This document shows, piece after piece, positions 19,501 through 29,700 of a stretch of DNA of 64,000 bases. Source of the stretch: Plectrocnemia conspersa. Its lineage: Eukaryota; Arthropoda; Insecta; Trichoptera; Polycentropodidae. The stretch's first letter is position 1. Each line of letters opens with the position of its first letter. The DNA lies in the NCBI GenBank assembly GCA_009617715.1, contig VTFK01000069.1, forward strand, positions 186,001 to 250,000, read 5' to 3'. The position numbers and the translations under genes were made by a program. The notes under the pieces are model-generated. The model was not told the DNA's origin. It saw only the letters and a program-made list of their open reading frames with translations, and did no database searches.

Positions 19501-19792
19501 GTCCTATTCAACTGCCACGGATACGGTGGAAATCAATTATGGCGGTATAAACCGGTAAGATCTCAGCGATTTAATAATATTGATTGAAATTAATTTTTCT
19601 ATATATTTCCAGGTTGAAAAGTGGTTAGTTCACGGCAGTAAATCGAGATGCTTGGACTTGGATGTGATGGACAAGTCAATATACGTTACGCGATGTGATG
19701 AAAACTCAATGACTCAAAAGTGGAAAATAGAACACGTGAACATAATGCAGTTGGAAATGTGGGATAACGCTAAAGATAAAGTGGATTTATAA
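13579..19792 (+). CDS. pgant6: Polypeptide N-acetylgalactosaminyltransferase, GALNT10/pgant6-like, copy B (complete)
   Basis: Complete paralogue, 588 aa. A splice acceptor (CTCTGCAG) precedes the start exon at 13579; the chosen ATG is at 13618. Coding exons: 13618-13746, 13819-13882, 14283-14594, 14660-14848, 14922-15099, 15221-15449, 18606-18824, 19228-19382, 19443-19554, 19613-19792. [17 protein letters not shown] starts a type II signal anchor; then stem, GT-A domain with [17 protein letters not shown] and [10 protein letters not shown], then ricin lectin domain (GNQLWRY, TQKWKIE). Compared with copy A it has VAFHDEHW for [16 protein letters not shown] for [16 protein letters not shown] for MAGGLFAI and WGGEKFE for WGGEQYE, several at positions conserved across GALNTs. 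The exon ending 18824 has lost the final Glu codon of copy A. The frame is intact, so it is likely expressed, but activity or donor/acceptor use may differ. Confidence 0.93.
15860..16311 (+). mobile_element. LINE (non-LTR retrotransposon) fragment, left part
   Basis: Degenerate reverse-transcriptase-upstream sequence in the intron of GALNT copy B. The frame reads [20 protein letters not shown], matching the usual I/R1/Jockey-type motif before the RT palm, then continues through one stop to DILGSI at 16310, where the Tigger element is inserted. The left limit is approximate. Confidence 0.75.
16312..18072 (+). mobile_element. Tigger-type (pogo superfamily) DNA transposon inserted in a LINE
   Basis: 1,761 bp. 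Left end CCCCATACCT and right end AGGTATGGGTG form inverted termini, continued inward by GGCCG / CGGCC-rich sub-repeats (CGCTATAACGGCC). Both ends are flanked by TA (16310-16311 and 18073-18074), the Tc1/mariner/pogo target. Removing the element and one TA restores an uninterrupted LINE reading frame across the junction, which proves both the boundaries and the insertion order. Confidence 0.92.
16475..17700 (+). pseudogene. Tigger transposase, 5'-truncated and frameshifted
   Basis: DDE_1-type transposase relic closely resembling Tigger1/TIGD proteins. First frame: from [16 protein letters not shown] through [12 protein letters not shown] to SAPG at about 16678; a one-base shift then moves into a frame running to 17472 with [31 protein letters not shown] and [20 protein letters not shown]. 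The three catalytic Asp (VDET, LDNA, MDQG) are all present. After the stop at 17472 the C-terminal tail continues in broken frames ([15 protein letters not shown]). The N-terminal helix-turn-helix DNA-binding part, normally about 200 residues, is absent. Not functional. Confidence 0.93.
18073..18475 (+). mobile_element. LINE reverse transcriptase fragment, right part
   Basis: Continues the LINE broken at 16311: [59 protein letters not shown] and KLEIIGI, which are the fingers/palm segments of a non-LTR retrotransposon RT. The LDFKRAF-type motif carries the first catalytic Asp position as Asn (FLNFKRAFE), so the domain is dead. It ends with NYLKN at about 18475, only 130 bp before the next GALNT exon. 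Confidence 0.88.
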
Positions 19793-22700
19793 AGTAATGA
19801 TATCATATTTTAGTTGTATGTCAGAACTCATCTGGCTTATTTACATATGTTTTCAAAGATTGATGGGTCAAAGCATTGATCGATACGTTTGCAATATTCA
19901 TTGACAAATTGTGATTGATGTATGTTATTATTAATTTAAAATATTAATTTACATATATATATATATATTAGTAACTTAAAAAGTCCATCGCGTTTAGAAT
20001 ATCCAATCCTCAAATTCCAATTTGACAATCATGCAAATATTGATGTATGCAGAGGGATGAGTATTTTTTAAACGAGGGGTCAAACAAAGACACGCGTCGA
20101 TTATTGCGCACCTGTTGGGTTACATCATTTACCCTCGGTCACGACAGGGTTACCTTTAATATCACCCCACCGTGTTATTGATGCTATATAAACTAATAGA
20201 TGGAATGAACCACCGAACGAACGACCTTGTTCAACTTTTGTCAGAATCATTATATCACGAATGGTGTAGGTATAATGATTGTAATATAAAGGAAACATTG
20301 TTTTAGATTATAAAACTTTTTAATGGCGCGTGTGTGGTTTTATAGATTGATTAAAATACAAAGTTATAATGTAAATATTATATTTAAAAAATATTTCGTA
20401 ACAATCGCAGCGATACCTTTAGATTATAAAGTATTTATTTTTAATAATCAAAAATCACGCATTTAGAAAAACTAGAAACTTTAAACACATCTATCAGTCA
20501 TCTCATACCAAATTCATATAGAGTTCATGTTTTATATTAAGATTATCTTTAGAAAATCAACGCTTTATTATTTCTTCAAATTGCACACACCTTTTAAGTT
20601 ACATGTTCAAATATGCAATTGAAAATTGAAGCGTTTTTCATTTTTAATTTTCTACCCATTAATAGTCGCCTGTAATTGCAAAGTAATGACCGTCATAAAA
20701 TCTTATTTCCACATACATTCATGGGTAGTGTGTTTAATGGCAAAGTGACGGTGTGGGATGAGGTGTGCATGTAACGCGGTGTACGTGTTGTTCAAATGGA
20801 ATCACAGGTGCCCTTTCCCAGGACCCGGCGCCGCCCATGACCACCCCTGATCAAGGGACGGATTGGACACTGAAAACTAATATAATGTAGACATAAAAGG
20901 ACCGGAATAGCATAATCCGAATTATTAAGAAATGAGTGACTGGCCAACGTTTGTATACCCCTCCCCCTTCTGATAAAGGCTAAAATGAATTCCCTCGTTT
21001 TAAACCAGAAAGTTTCAAATCTATGCCGAAAATATTTTTAAAAATAATTTCAGTGACACCATAACAGAATACATTTTTACCAGTGAAAATATAACTTATC
21101 TGGCATGTGCTTAGGGCTTCCAACCCAGGTACCCAGTTACCGGTACGTTTTAAAAATAATCGAATACCCTTGTTATTTTTGACGGGTAGAGTACGCTCGG
21201 TATAAGGATGCCGGTTTGTTATTGTGTGCGTGTACAAGTATATGAGAGAGAGAAGCGATGTAGCGTGTACTTCGTTGTCTCGCTTTTTCTTTTAAGGACA
21301 GTCGCTGATTCGTCAACGCTGGTATTCGTCATTAAAGTGCAGTGTGGCACAGAAGTTCAATCTTCTCTAGTGATTTATTTTAAATAATTTTGTGTTGATA
21401 TTGGTTTAACCCAGATATGCCCACTGTCACTAAACTCGTGCCACTGTTTTTTATTTATAAATTAAATTTTAAGAGAACAAAATTTCTTGGGCATATCTGG
21501 GTTAATTGATATCAAGGCCTCAATATACACTGTAAGTTATTCGTTCTCTTACCCGTGGATTAAAATATTTTAATTATTTTTCCATTAATCAGTACGTTGT
21601 TTGTTTTTTTTCACTATTCCCTGTAAGGCTTAAAAAAGTTATTATTCTTATCGTTGCGCCAATGATAATTTTTTAATTTATTCAATGGATTCTAATGATT
21701 TAATAAAGTCGTCGAGCCATTAAATAATCTGCGAATAATTTCTTTCCCCATTTTATATCTTTTTGCTTTTGAAGAATAGCTAAAGACTTTATTCTTTTTT
21801 TAACTAGTGAAAGATTTTGAATTTTGCAAATATTTAATTAATGACATCAATGTCTGGTTTCCTCGATTATATAATATATTTTTAATTGTCCGTTGAAATT
21901 TCCAACTTAGCTCAGATCTATGTATGTTAAATAAACATATATTTTCTTTTAAAATAAAAAAATTAAATATTCTGAGCGAATTTGTTTTGAGCCACACAGT
22001 TCACGCACACAATAACAAACCGGAATACTTATCCCGAGCGTACTCTATCCGATTATTTTAGTTTTATTATAATACTTGATTTCTTCATATGAATTATGTA
22101 TATATTCGCGATGAAATGTGTATTAAATACGCAATTTTCAAGATTCAGCATTAAAAAAAGAATTCACCACTTTTACACTGAATTCGGTATTGAATACAGT
22201 AGACCCCCCAATAACACGGTAAATTAGGATCGTGCTATTTGGGTGCGTGTAGTTGGGGGATTAGAAAATACTCATGCATTTTTTCGTTTATGTTGCGTAA
22301 AATCAACACAAAACAAACTTCGTAATGGATTTTTATTTTCGTTGAATTTATGCGCCACTTTTTTTGCTTTGAAGTGGTCCAGAACTAACGTTTAACTTTT
22401 GTTCAAAAGAAAGTCCATGCTTTTCTTTATTTTTAAGCCTCTTGACTCAAGCACTACTATCGTACCGTACCTTTCTTAACAGTACCCATAAGCATCGTTT
22501 AAAAATTTTGTCGCGTCTTTTTTTAATCATCAACGAAGTTGAAGTGAAATTCTTTGAGGGACTTGCGCTTATACTTATAGCCTGTTAAGGGTCTGAATGA
22601 AACAGTAATTTTATTTATGAATACAAATATATTTTTAAAAACTTAAATTATACGGATGCGCTTTCAAAGTAATCATGATTTATTTTATGTTCTAATTTGT

Positions 22701-24100
22701 AAAGCCATCCTCTGGACACGTCACAAGTCATTCTCATTACGCGTTAATTGTCCGGCAGTAGCTAAGAGACTGAGAGAGTACGCGATCTGCGTCGCGTCGC
22801 TTGGCACTCCATCTGGCGGCTATTGCGTCTGACGCATGTTCGTCCATGCTGCCGCCAAAATTAAATGTATATTGTGCTAATAAAATTGTATTTCGCTGTT
22901 ATTGGTACTTTATAATTGTTGAATAAAAATATTTTTCAAATAAATTTCTTAGCTCAGCTCTTTCTGCTACTCTACCATCCGTTTTAAACTCATACAAAAA
23001 AGCCATCCTAAATTCTACAGCTTAATTTCAGCAAAATAATAACAAAAACGTATTCGATGTTACAAAAATAGCACAATAAAGTAATAATAACATTTATTAA
23101 AAATATATAGTGTATTATATAAAATATTATAAATTTCCAATCCGTGCCTTAATCGACACTATTCGAACGTTGGTGACCTGACCGTGCGACGTGCATACAT
23201 AATCTATGGATAACTGCTAAAACAAATGACGGTTCACATATAACATCACCAAGGGACATCATAACTCATTTTTGACAATAAAATATCGATAAATGTACCA
23301 ATTTTATTTGATAACAAAAATAATCATTATATAAAATAATACATATCTAATAACATTTTTTTTCATCATAAGTAATTTATATAATATTAAATGATTTACT
23401 TATTATTCAATACATCCATCATATTATATATTTATATAATATTATTTAACTAATGTTTTTTTTAAGATAAGAAAATAAATATTTTCATTCTTCCCTATAT
23501 GCAATAAAACAAAGTAACCAAGACAAACAATCCTGGACAAATATTGGCGATGACCACGACACTTGATTGTACACCGTGGCCCGCCCAATTGTGAATAATG
23601 TATTTTAACTGCCGGTGTAACCGTGGTAGGACAGGGTGGTTTATGGGTCGACACCCCTGACCCCACGATAATAGCTTTGTGAATTTCAACATTTGATTGC
23701 TTGTCTTTTCTACGTATGAACAGATAATACGCTACATAAGTGTGTTTATATATATTTAAAACTCACCTATGTATATACATAAAAAATGTGAACATACACG
23801 CATGGCTCATTAGAATGGACAAGGATGACTTAAATATTTGTATAAAATTATTTTTATTTCTGGAATAATATTACTTTAATTACCAACATATTTTTAGTAT
23901 CTATGTATTTTTTATGAAATTGATAAAATTAGCTTTGGTAGCAAATATGCATTATATATTCATATTTATTATTAATTAATAAAATTCCATATTATACAGA
24001 CTAATTCAATTAGAGTTCCTATGTTGGCAGCACTGTAAATCAGACAGCTGTCAATAATCACGCAAGTTCAAATCATCACGTGCTAATTTGCAACAACACA
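19793..24100. other. Gene-free region between GALNT copy B and the transposon nest
   Basis: No supportable coding exon on either strand. A GCTATATAAACT TATA-like motif at about 20180, followed by moderately GC-rich, non-repetitive sequence, resembles a promoter but no gene can be attached to it. From 20980 onward transposon remains dominate: a TIR element at 21154-22060, a CAGTAGACCCCCCAATAACA terminus at about 22197, and a GC-richer patch at 22740-22860 without recognisable content. Confidence 0.5.
21154..22060. mobile_element. Non-autonomous DNA element with about 60-bp terminal inverted repeats
   Basis: Left arm (21154-21232) and right arm (22002-22060) share, in opposite orientation, AGAGTACGCTCGG and CCGGTTTGTTATTGTGTGCG. 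The left arm has a roughly 14-bp extra block. The 770-bp interior has no transposase; it holds a smaller hairpin at about 21412-21508 built from AACCCAGATATGCCCA and its reverse complement. Superfamily not determined. Confidence 0.8.
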
Positions 24101-25160
24101 TTTACGAAATGAATCGCTTAACCTCCGCTCAATGCGTTAAAATTTTTCAATTGTTCTACAGAAAACAATTCTGTACGAACTGTGTATCGAAATTTACGGC
24201 AAGATTATGATAAATTTCATTGTCCTACTGAGTGAAAAATTTGCAGCGTAGTAAAAAAAATTAGAAGTTACTAGAAACGTTGGATATAGGGTAAGCCCTG
24301 TGCATCATTGTGGTGCTCGTTCAGACGAGAATATTGCTGCTGTAAGTGAAAGTGTGGCCAAAAACCCAGAATTATCGATTTATCTGCACTCGCAGAAAAA
24401 TTTAATAGCACAAAATCTGAACCCAGAGACCATAGATAGCGAAAAATTTACGCAGATTCAGTGATAAAGTAGCTGGAATTTGATGCTGATTTAAAAAAAA
24501 AAAACTTTCCTGAAAAGCCATTTTCCCTCTATCTGTCTATATTAATAAGCAAAACTGCCACATATGGGCAAAGAAAATTTTCATATGATTCATGAGAGAG
24601 CATTATATGCTCAAAAAGTGACTATTTGGTGCGTATTGTGGTCAGGTGGCGTCATTGAGTCTTACTTTTTTTGTGGAAAAGAGAGGTAGGACTGTAACAG
24701 CCAACGGTGAGCGCTACAAGCGCATGATAGCTAATTATCATTGGCACCTAATCGAAGATATTGATGTGGGAGACATGTAGTTCTAACAAGACGGCGCAAC
24801 TTGCCATACATCGTGTGCAACGTTGGATGTTTTGCATGAAAAATTCTCAGATTGCAGTATTTCACGTTCTGGTGACTTCAACTGGCCGCCAAGATCATGT
24901 GATTTAACGCCGTTGGATTTTTTTATAGGGTTTCGCTAAGAGTCCTATCCACGCCAACATACCCAAAACGTTGGAGCAGCTAAAACCAACATCCGCCAAC
25001 TTATAGCCGAGATACCGCCCGATATGTATAGTTCGGGACAAACAAGAAGGTGAAACGTGTTAGTGTTAGTGAATCTGTGAGGATATCCGTACTAGTCCTT
25101 CTTGATTAGTTTGTATACATGTATTTGCAACGAAAATAATGACGTCGTAAAATGCATGTA

Positions 25161-27763
25161 GGTGCGGGCATTAAGGCCTAGCTAAGGGAGATTTGAAATA
25201 AAATAAAAACTATATATCGAAATCAACTAATTTTAATGTAAAGTATACCTATAGATACATTACTATAAAATAAAAACAAAAAATGGCAACTTTTGCCGTA
25301 AACAAAAACAAAATTAAACATTTTGTAAAACTCTATCTTTAGGCCTTATTATACTATGGTCGGGTAATAAGGCCTAAGGCTTTAACATACTATAATAATC
25401 AAAATATGCATCTTATATTTGGTAATTATGATCAATAATCATAGATATGCATTAATCATGCATGAAGTCTTAAAAAAAGCAACAAATTCCTTTGATTAAC
25501 AGCCATCAGGACACTCAAAAGTGTCCGTATCATCTGCTGACAAACCAACGCACTCCTCGTGATACCACTTGCCGCATTTAGCACATTGCCTCATATCTGC
25601 CATCTTATCCTCTTCACAACCATGACAATACCAGCTCACTTGTTTCTGCTTAGTACCACTTCTACCTTTGAGATTCGATGTCTTTATTTTTTTTTTTTTC
25701 TTTTTTTTTTGTCAAACATATTTTTTAGTGACTGGAGTTCCCCTATAATTTAAGGCTTTTCTCCTAACGATTGGTGTTTTTTTCAGTATTTTTTTGACTG
25801 GTGTAGGCATAAGCTGCTTAAATACTGTTCTTTTTATTTCAGCGAGAGGCACATGATCTTCATCATCGTCCGAACTAGAACTACCGTAAACCATAGGGTA
25901 AAACCTTCCAGGACGTTTGTTTGGGGTTTGACCAATTAATTCTTCTCCAATTCTTGATGTTGATGGTCCCGATGTTGGTGGCCTAGGGTAGACGAGATAT
26001 GGCGAATTTTCTTTGTTAACATCGTCAGATACAGGAGGAGCTGGTGCCTCTGTCAGTAAAGATGGTGCAAAAGCTGTTTCTGGAATAGCCTGTGGATTCA
26101 ATGGATACAAACCAGTTGCCCTGAAGCCGCTTATAATGTTATTATGGGTCATAGATTTCGACCACACATTTGAGAGAATAATATTAAATCTTGCCTTAGT
26201 GAGTTTTTTATCTGGGTTTTGTTCCATAAATGTTAAAACTTCAGCATCCCAATGGTGCTCAAATGATCGAAAGACGGCTTTATCAAGCGGTTGGAGTTCA
26301 TGAGTGGTGTTTGATGGTAAACAGTATAATGATATATCGAGTGAATCGGCAACTTCAACTATGGATAGGTCTAGGTGACAGGCTGCTCCATCAAATATTA
26401 AAAGGCACTTTCCTGTACTTTTGTACCGGGCTAAGTGTTTCAAGAAATCCTTGAAAAGTTCATTGGTCATATAACCCTTTGTAGATTTTTGAACTAATGT
26501 TCCCGGTGGAATGTTGTCATATAACTCTGGTTTCAGTCGTTTACCTTTGAAAATGATCATTGGTGGTATTGCAATGCCAAGTGCATTTATACATCCGGCG
26601 ATTGTGACACTTTCAGCGTGTTCTGAAGACTGTAAGTGCACTCTTTTTTAGCTCCTTTCTTTGCTAAAACAGTTTGCTGATGATGGATCGTTAGACGGCA
26701 ACCTTTCTCATCCATATTGTAAATTCTTTCAGGATGACTTTTCAAGTCCAAATTATCATAAACTTCACTCAGTCGCTTGAAGTGATCATCAACAATAAAT
26801 TTATTAAGCTTTTGAGCTCTGGCAGGGTTTATGAATTGAGCTTTTCTTCTAGATATTTCTGGATGTCTTTTCATGAATGCATTAAACCAATCTTTACCAG
26901 CAACTTTATGAGATGGGTTGAACTTATGATTGATGTTATTAAGTTCGCAAAATTTAAAGACCAAGCGTCGGAGAATCAGTGGTGTCACAGGCAATCCAAT
27001 TTCAGCGAACCTTATGATTCTGCTTACAAGTTCAGTTTCCTGGTCGTCACTGAGTATGGATTTTCGACCTAGTGTTTTTTTTAAACTGCCGGTCTGAAGA
27101 TGATTTCTAATGGTTCTTCTGGGTACTTTATACCTCTCAGCAGCTTTATAGGTGCTCAGTATTCCTCTTTCTACCGCTCGAACAGCCGACACCAAGTCAT
27201 TTTCAGACCACAATGCTCGTTTGGGAGGCATTGTGATTGCTGTCACTAAAAAAAACAATAAACAGTTGTCATTACTTTTTATAACACTCCTTGCATTTTA
27301 AAAAAGATACTAACTAAAGCTGTGATATTGATACAAAAAGGAGGATAATAAGGCCTACGATCAAATTTTGTAGGCCTTAATAACCACCGACAACATGTGT
27401 AAAGAAAAATAAAAATAATATGATTCGGATCATGATATTATAATTTAAACTTCTAAGGTCATAAAAGTATGAAATGATAGAAATCTATAATGTAAAATAA
27501 CATAATTATGTGAAATATTTCAAAAAATACTTACGTTTGTAACGGACGATTTTTTTTTGTTATTCGTGTTGCGCAACCGCTTCCCACAATGAACGACGAC
27601 GCACTGGCGAAATCGCGCGAGCTATCCTGTCGTGACACGTTTGAAGGGCCATCTTTGAGTGTTAGCTACTTATGTTTGTAACCTTGAGTGATTTAAACAA
27701 GCTTAAATTGGATTTTTTTATTACTTAGGCCTTATTACCCGACAGGCTTTATTACCCGAACCT
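25161..27763 (-). mobile_element. Pogo-like DNA transposon, near full length
   Basis: 2,603 bp with ends GGTGCGGGCATTAAGGCC (left) and the inverted GGCTTTATTACCCGAACC (right), flanked by TA (25159-25160 and 27764-27765). Sub-terminal GGTCGGGTAATAAGGCCTA copies at about 25360 and the inverted TAGGCCTTATTACCCGAC at 27727 repeat the terminal sequence. Carries one transposase gene on the minus strand. Comparatively young: the transposase has only one shift and one in-frame stop. Confidence 0.88.
25496..27258 (-). pseudogene. Pogo-type transposase with C-terminal PHD-like finger; one frameshift and one in-frame TGA
   Basis: Minus strand, likely start MPPKRALWSEND at 27231 (an upstream Met exists at 27258). 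N-terminal psq/CENP-B-type helix-turn-helix (SENDLVSAVRAVERG, YKVPRRTIRNHLQTGS), then DDE_1 catalytic core with NMDEKGCR, LLIFDGAACHLD and ELQPLDKAVFRSFEHHWD, giving the expected Asp triad. A one-base loss near 26642 separates the first frame (to 26587) from the second (26641-25712). The second frame stops at TGA 25714-25712, followed without frame change by a Lys-rich stretch and a zinc finger: WYCHGC, MRQCAKCGKWYHEECVG, FECPDGC, ending at TAA 25496. Cys/His spacing matches a PHD-like finger. Acidic SSSSDDDED linker at about residue 245 of the second frame. Confidence 0.9.
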
Positions 27764-28060
27764 ACCTATCCTTTTTTTATATTCTAATTTTTTTAAGTTT
27801 ATTTTACGATTTTGTAAAAACAACAATAATCTAAAATTATTTATTAAACGCTTTTCTCTAAGTATTAGTAGGTAAAAAATAATATAAAATAAATTAATAA
27901 AAAACTGTTAAACACTCGATATACACCCTGTGACTAATACAGACGCATTTCACCTTCTTGCTTGTCCCGGACTATACTACTGAAAAGTAATCGAAAGGTT
28001 CGGCTGCTGAAAAAGATCTATATGGAGCAGTTTTATTGATATTTTTAATAATCAATGAAA

Positions 28061-29700
28061 TATATCAAATGTTGAAATAATAAAAAAATATGAAAAAAAC
28101 GGAATATAAAATTGAACCAAGAAAATACATAATCCGTAATCCCAATTACATTAAAATAGCATTAAAATGTTTCCATAGTGTTATCTATTAATATTGTCTA
28201 ATGTGGATCGTTTGTTTGAAAGTTTGTTTAAGCTTTCGTTTATTCCAAGTCGGAAGCGAAGTGGTGGCTTTAAATAAAAGTCGTTTCTGGAGTGTGAGAT
28301 GGAAGAAAATTACAATAAAAAAAATTTAGTACGGCTGTGTTATGACTTGTATACCTTTTAAAATTGGAGAACGTCTTAACGTGCGTAGGGCCCCTGCTCT
28401 TAATTATAACAAATTGTGCGATTGGTTAAAACCCCAACATTAAAATAAATAATTTAAATCCAACGATTTTTTTACCATTTTAAAACCAATTTTTCTAATA
28501 AAAAAAACACCTCCCTTCACCAAGCGCCAGGGATATTAACAGTTTTGAGCAATGCTAAACAGTAGATCTTGAGTCGTCGATCTGTCTAGCGGTGACTTTA
28601 ATTTTTTGTTACAAGAGTTTCATTTTTTCAGGCCCGATGAAGCAAATTTCTTGCCGTTGTTAAAGAATCAAAACATGATTTACATCTTTAAGTCGAAAGC
28701 TCGGCGTTGGACCGTCTGCTAAAAAATTTAAAAAACAGGGTGTCCAGTCTTTCTTAATTAGTACTCGTAGACAACATAATAACGGATCAGCGTATAAAGT
28801 ATTTTTAAAAGAACTTGAATGTAAGAAAAATTGATAAAAAAAACTTCGTATTCTTTAAATCACGAAATATGCATAATTAATCATAAACGTCAACAACTTA
28901 AGTTATACCAATAGCTACTATTCATTCTATTGATTCAACGAAAATATTCCGACTCTTGAATCCTTGTATTTTTTCGCAAAATTCGCAAGCATGTATCAAC
29001 ATTCAACAATATATTACAGCATAAACTAAACAATAAAGCATTCAGTTGGACTTTGAATATATTTGCATTCTTTTTTCAGTCTTTTTTATTACCAATTAAT
29101 ATTAAAAAATAATGGCAATACCGGTATTGTTTCAAACCCTAACTGGAATAAATAAACTTTTCTTTTAGAAATATATCTATTTATTTAAATGAAAAAAAAT
29201 CGAAAATTTTCGCCGCAGCCTGTATAGCGAATTAACCATTAGCCTCCACAGAAAATTACCCTAATCATGGGATATAATCGCACGGTCGACATGTGAAAAG
29301 CCACACGAGCGTCATAACGTGTAAAAGTCGACGTTTATTACGGCGGTCAATTATGTCATCGCCCAATCGCGTCGTTCTGGGGGCGTATCCTATGAATTTA
29401 TAGACCAATCACAACCCAGAGGTTGACCAATAGGATACGTAACTATAGCGGATACTTTTCGCGGCTTCATTAGAATCACTTCCGCAGTTTCCGGCGAGAC
29501 GTCGCGGGCTTGTAATGCTCATTTTGACCCTCAGTGCAACGATTTGTGGTCATTGACTAATATTTTATTAAAAGGAGAACATTTATTGTGTTATTGTTTA
29601 ATGTGATTAAAATTCTGTTGGATTCATGAAAAACTTTTTGGGGTAACTTTTCATAATGTGTAAGATTTATAAATAAGGGTGGTTCAATTATAAAATTAAA
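28061..29700. other. Upstream region of the bZIP gene
   Basis: AT-rich with no coding exon. The last 400 bp (about 29290-29700) are clearly GC-richer, with several CG-containing words and the direct repeat-like CCAATAGGATACG / CGTATCCTATGAA pair, and probably hold the promoter and 5' UTR of the bZIP gene. No TATA box could be assigned with confidence. Confidence 0.45.

Larger units (their letters stand above)
25031..27972. mobile_element. Small TIR element inserted in the mariner relic and itself carrying a pogo element
   Basis: Ends GTTCGGGACAAACAAGAAGG (25031) and the reverse complement form CCTTCTTGCTTGTCCCGGAC (to 27972), flanked by TA on both sides (25029-25030, 27973-27974). Without the inner pogo element it would be only about 340 bp and non-coding, so it is a MITE-like member of a TA-targeting family. 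Confidence 0.8.
24110..28060 (+). pseudogene. Mariner-type transposase remnant, split by a later insertion
   Basis: Degenerate Tc1/mariner transposase with many stops and shifts. Recognisable pieces in order: MNRLTSAQCVKIFQLFY start, TVYRNLRQDYDKFH, ARSDENIAAVSESV, KVTIWCVLWSGGVI, FQQDGATCHT-like (QDGATCHTSC), WPPRSCDLTPLDFF and NIRQLIAEIPPDMY at 25028. It then breaks at a 2.9-kb insertion and resumes at 27975 with KVIERFGC and SIWSSFIDIF, the usual C-terminal end. Element termini were not identified. Long dead. Confidence 0.85.
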
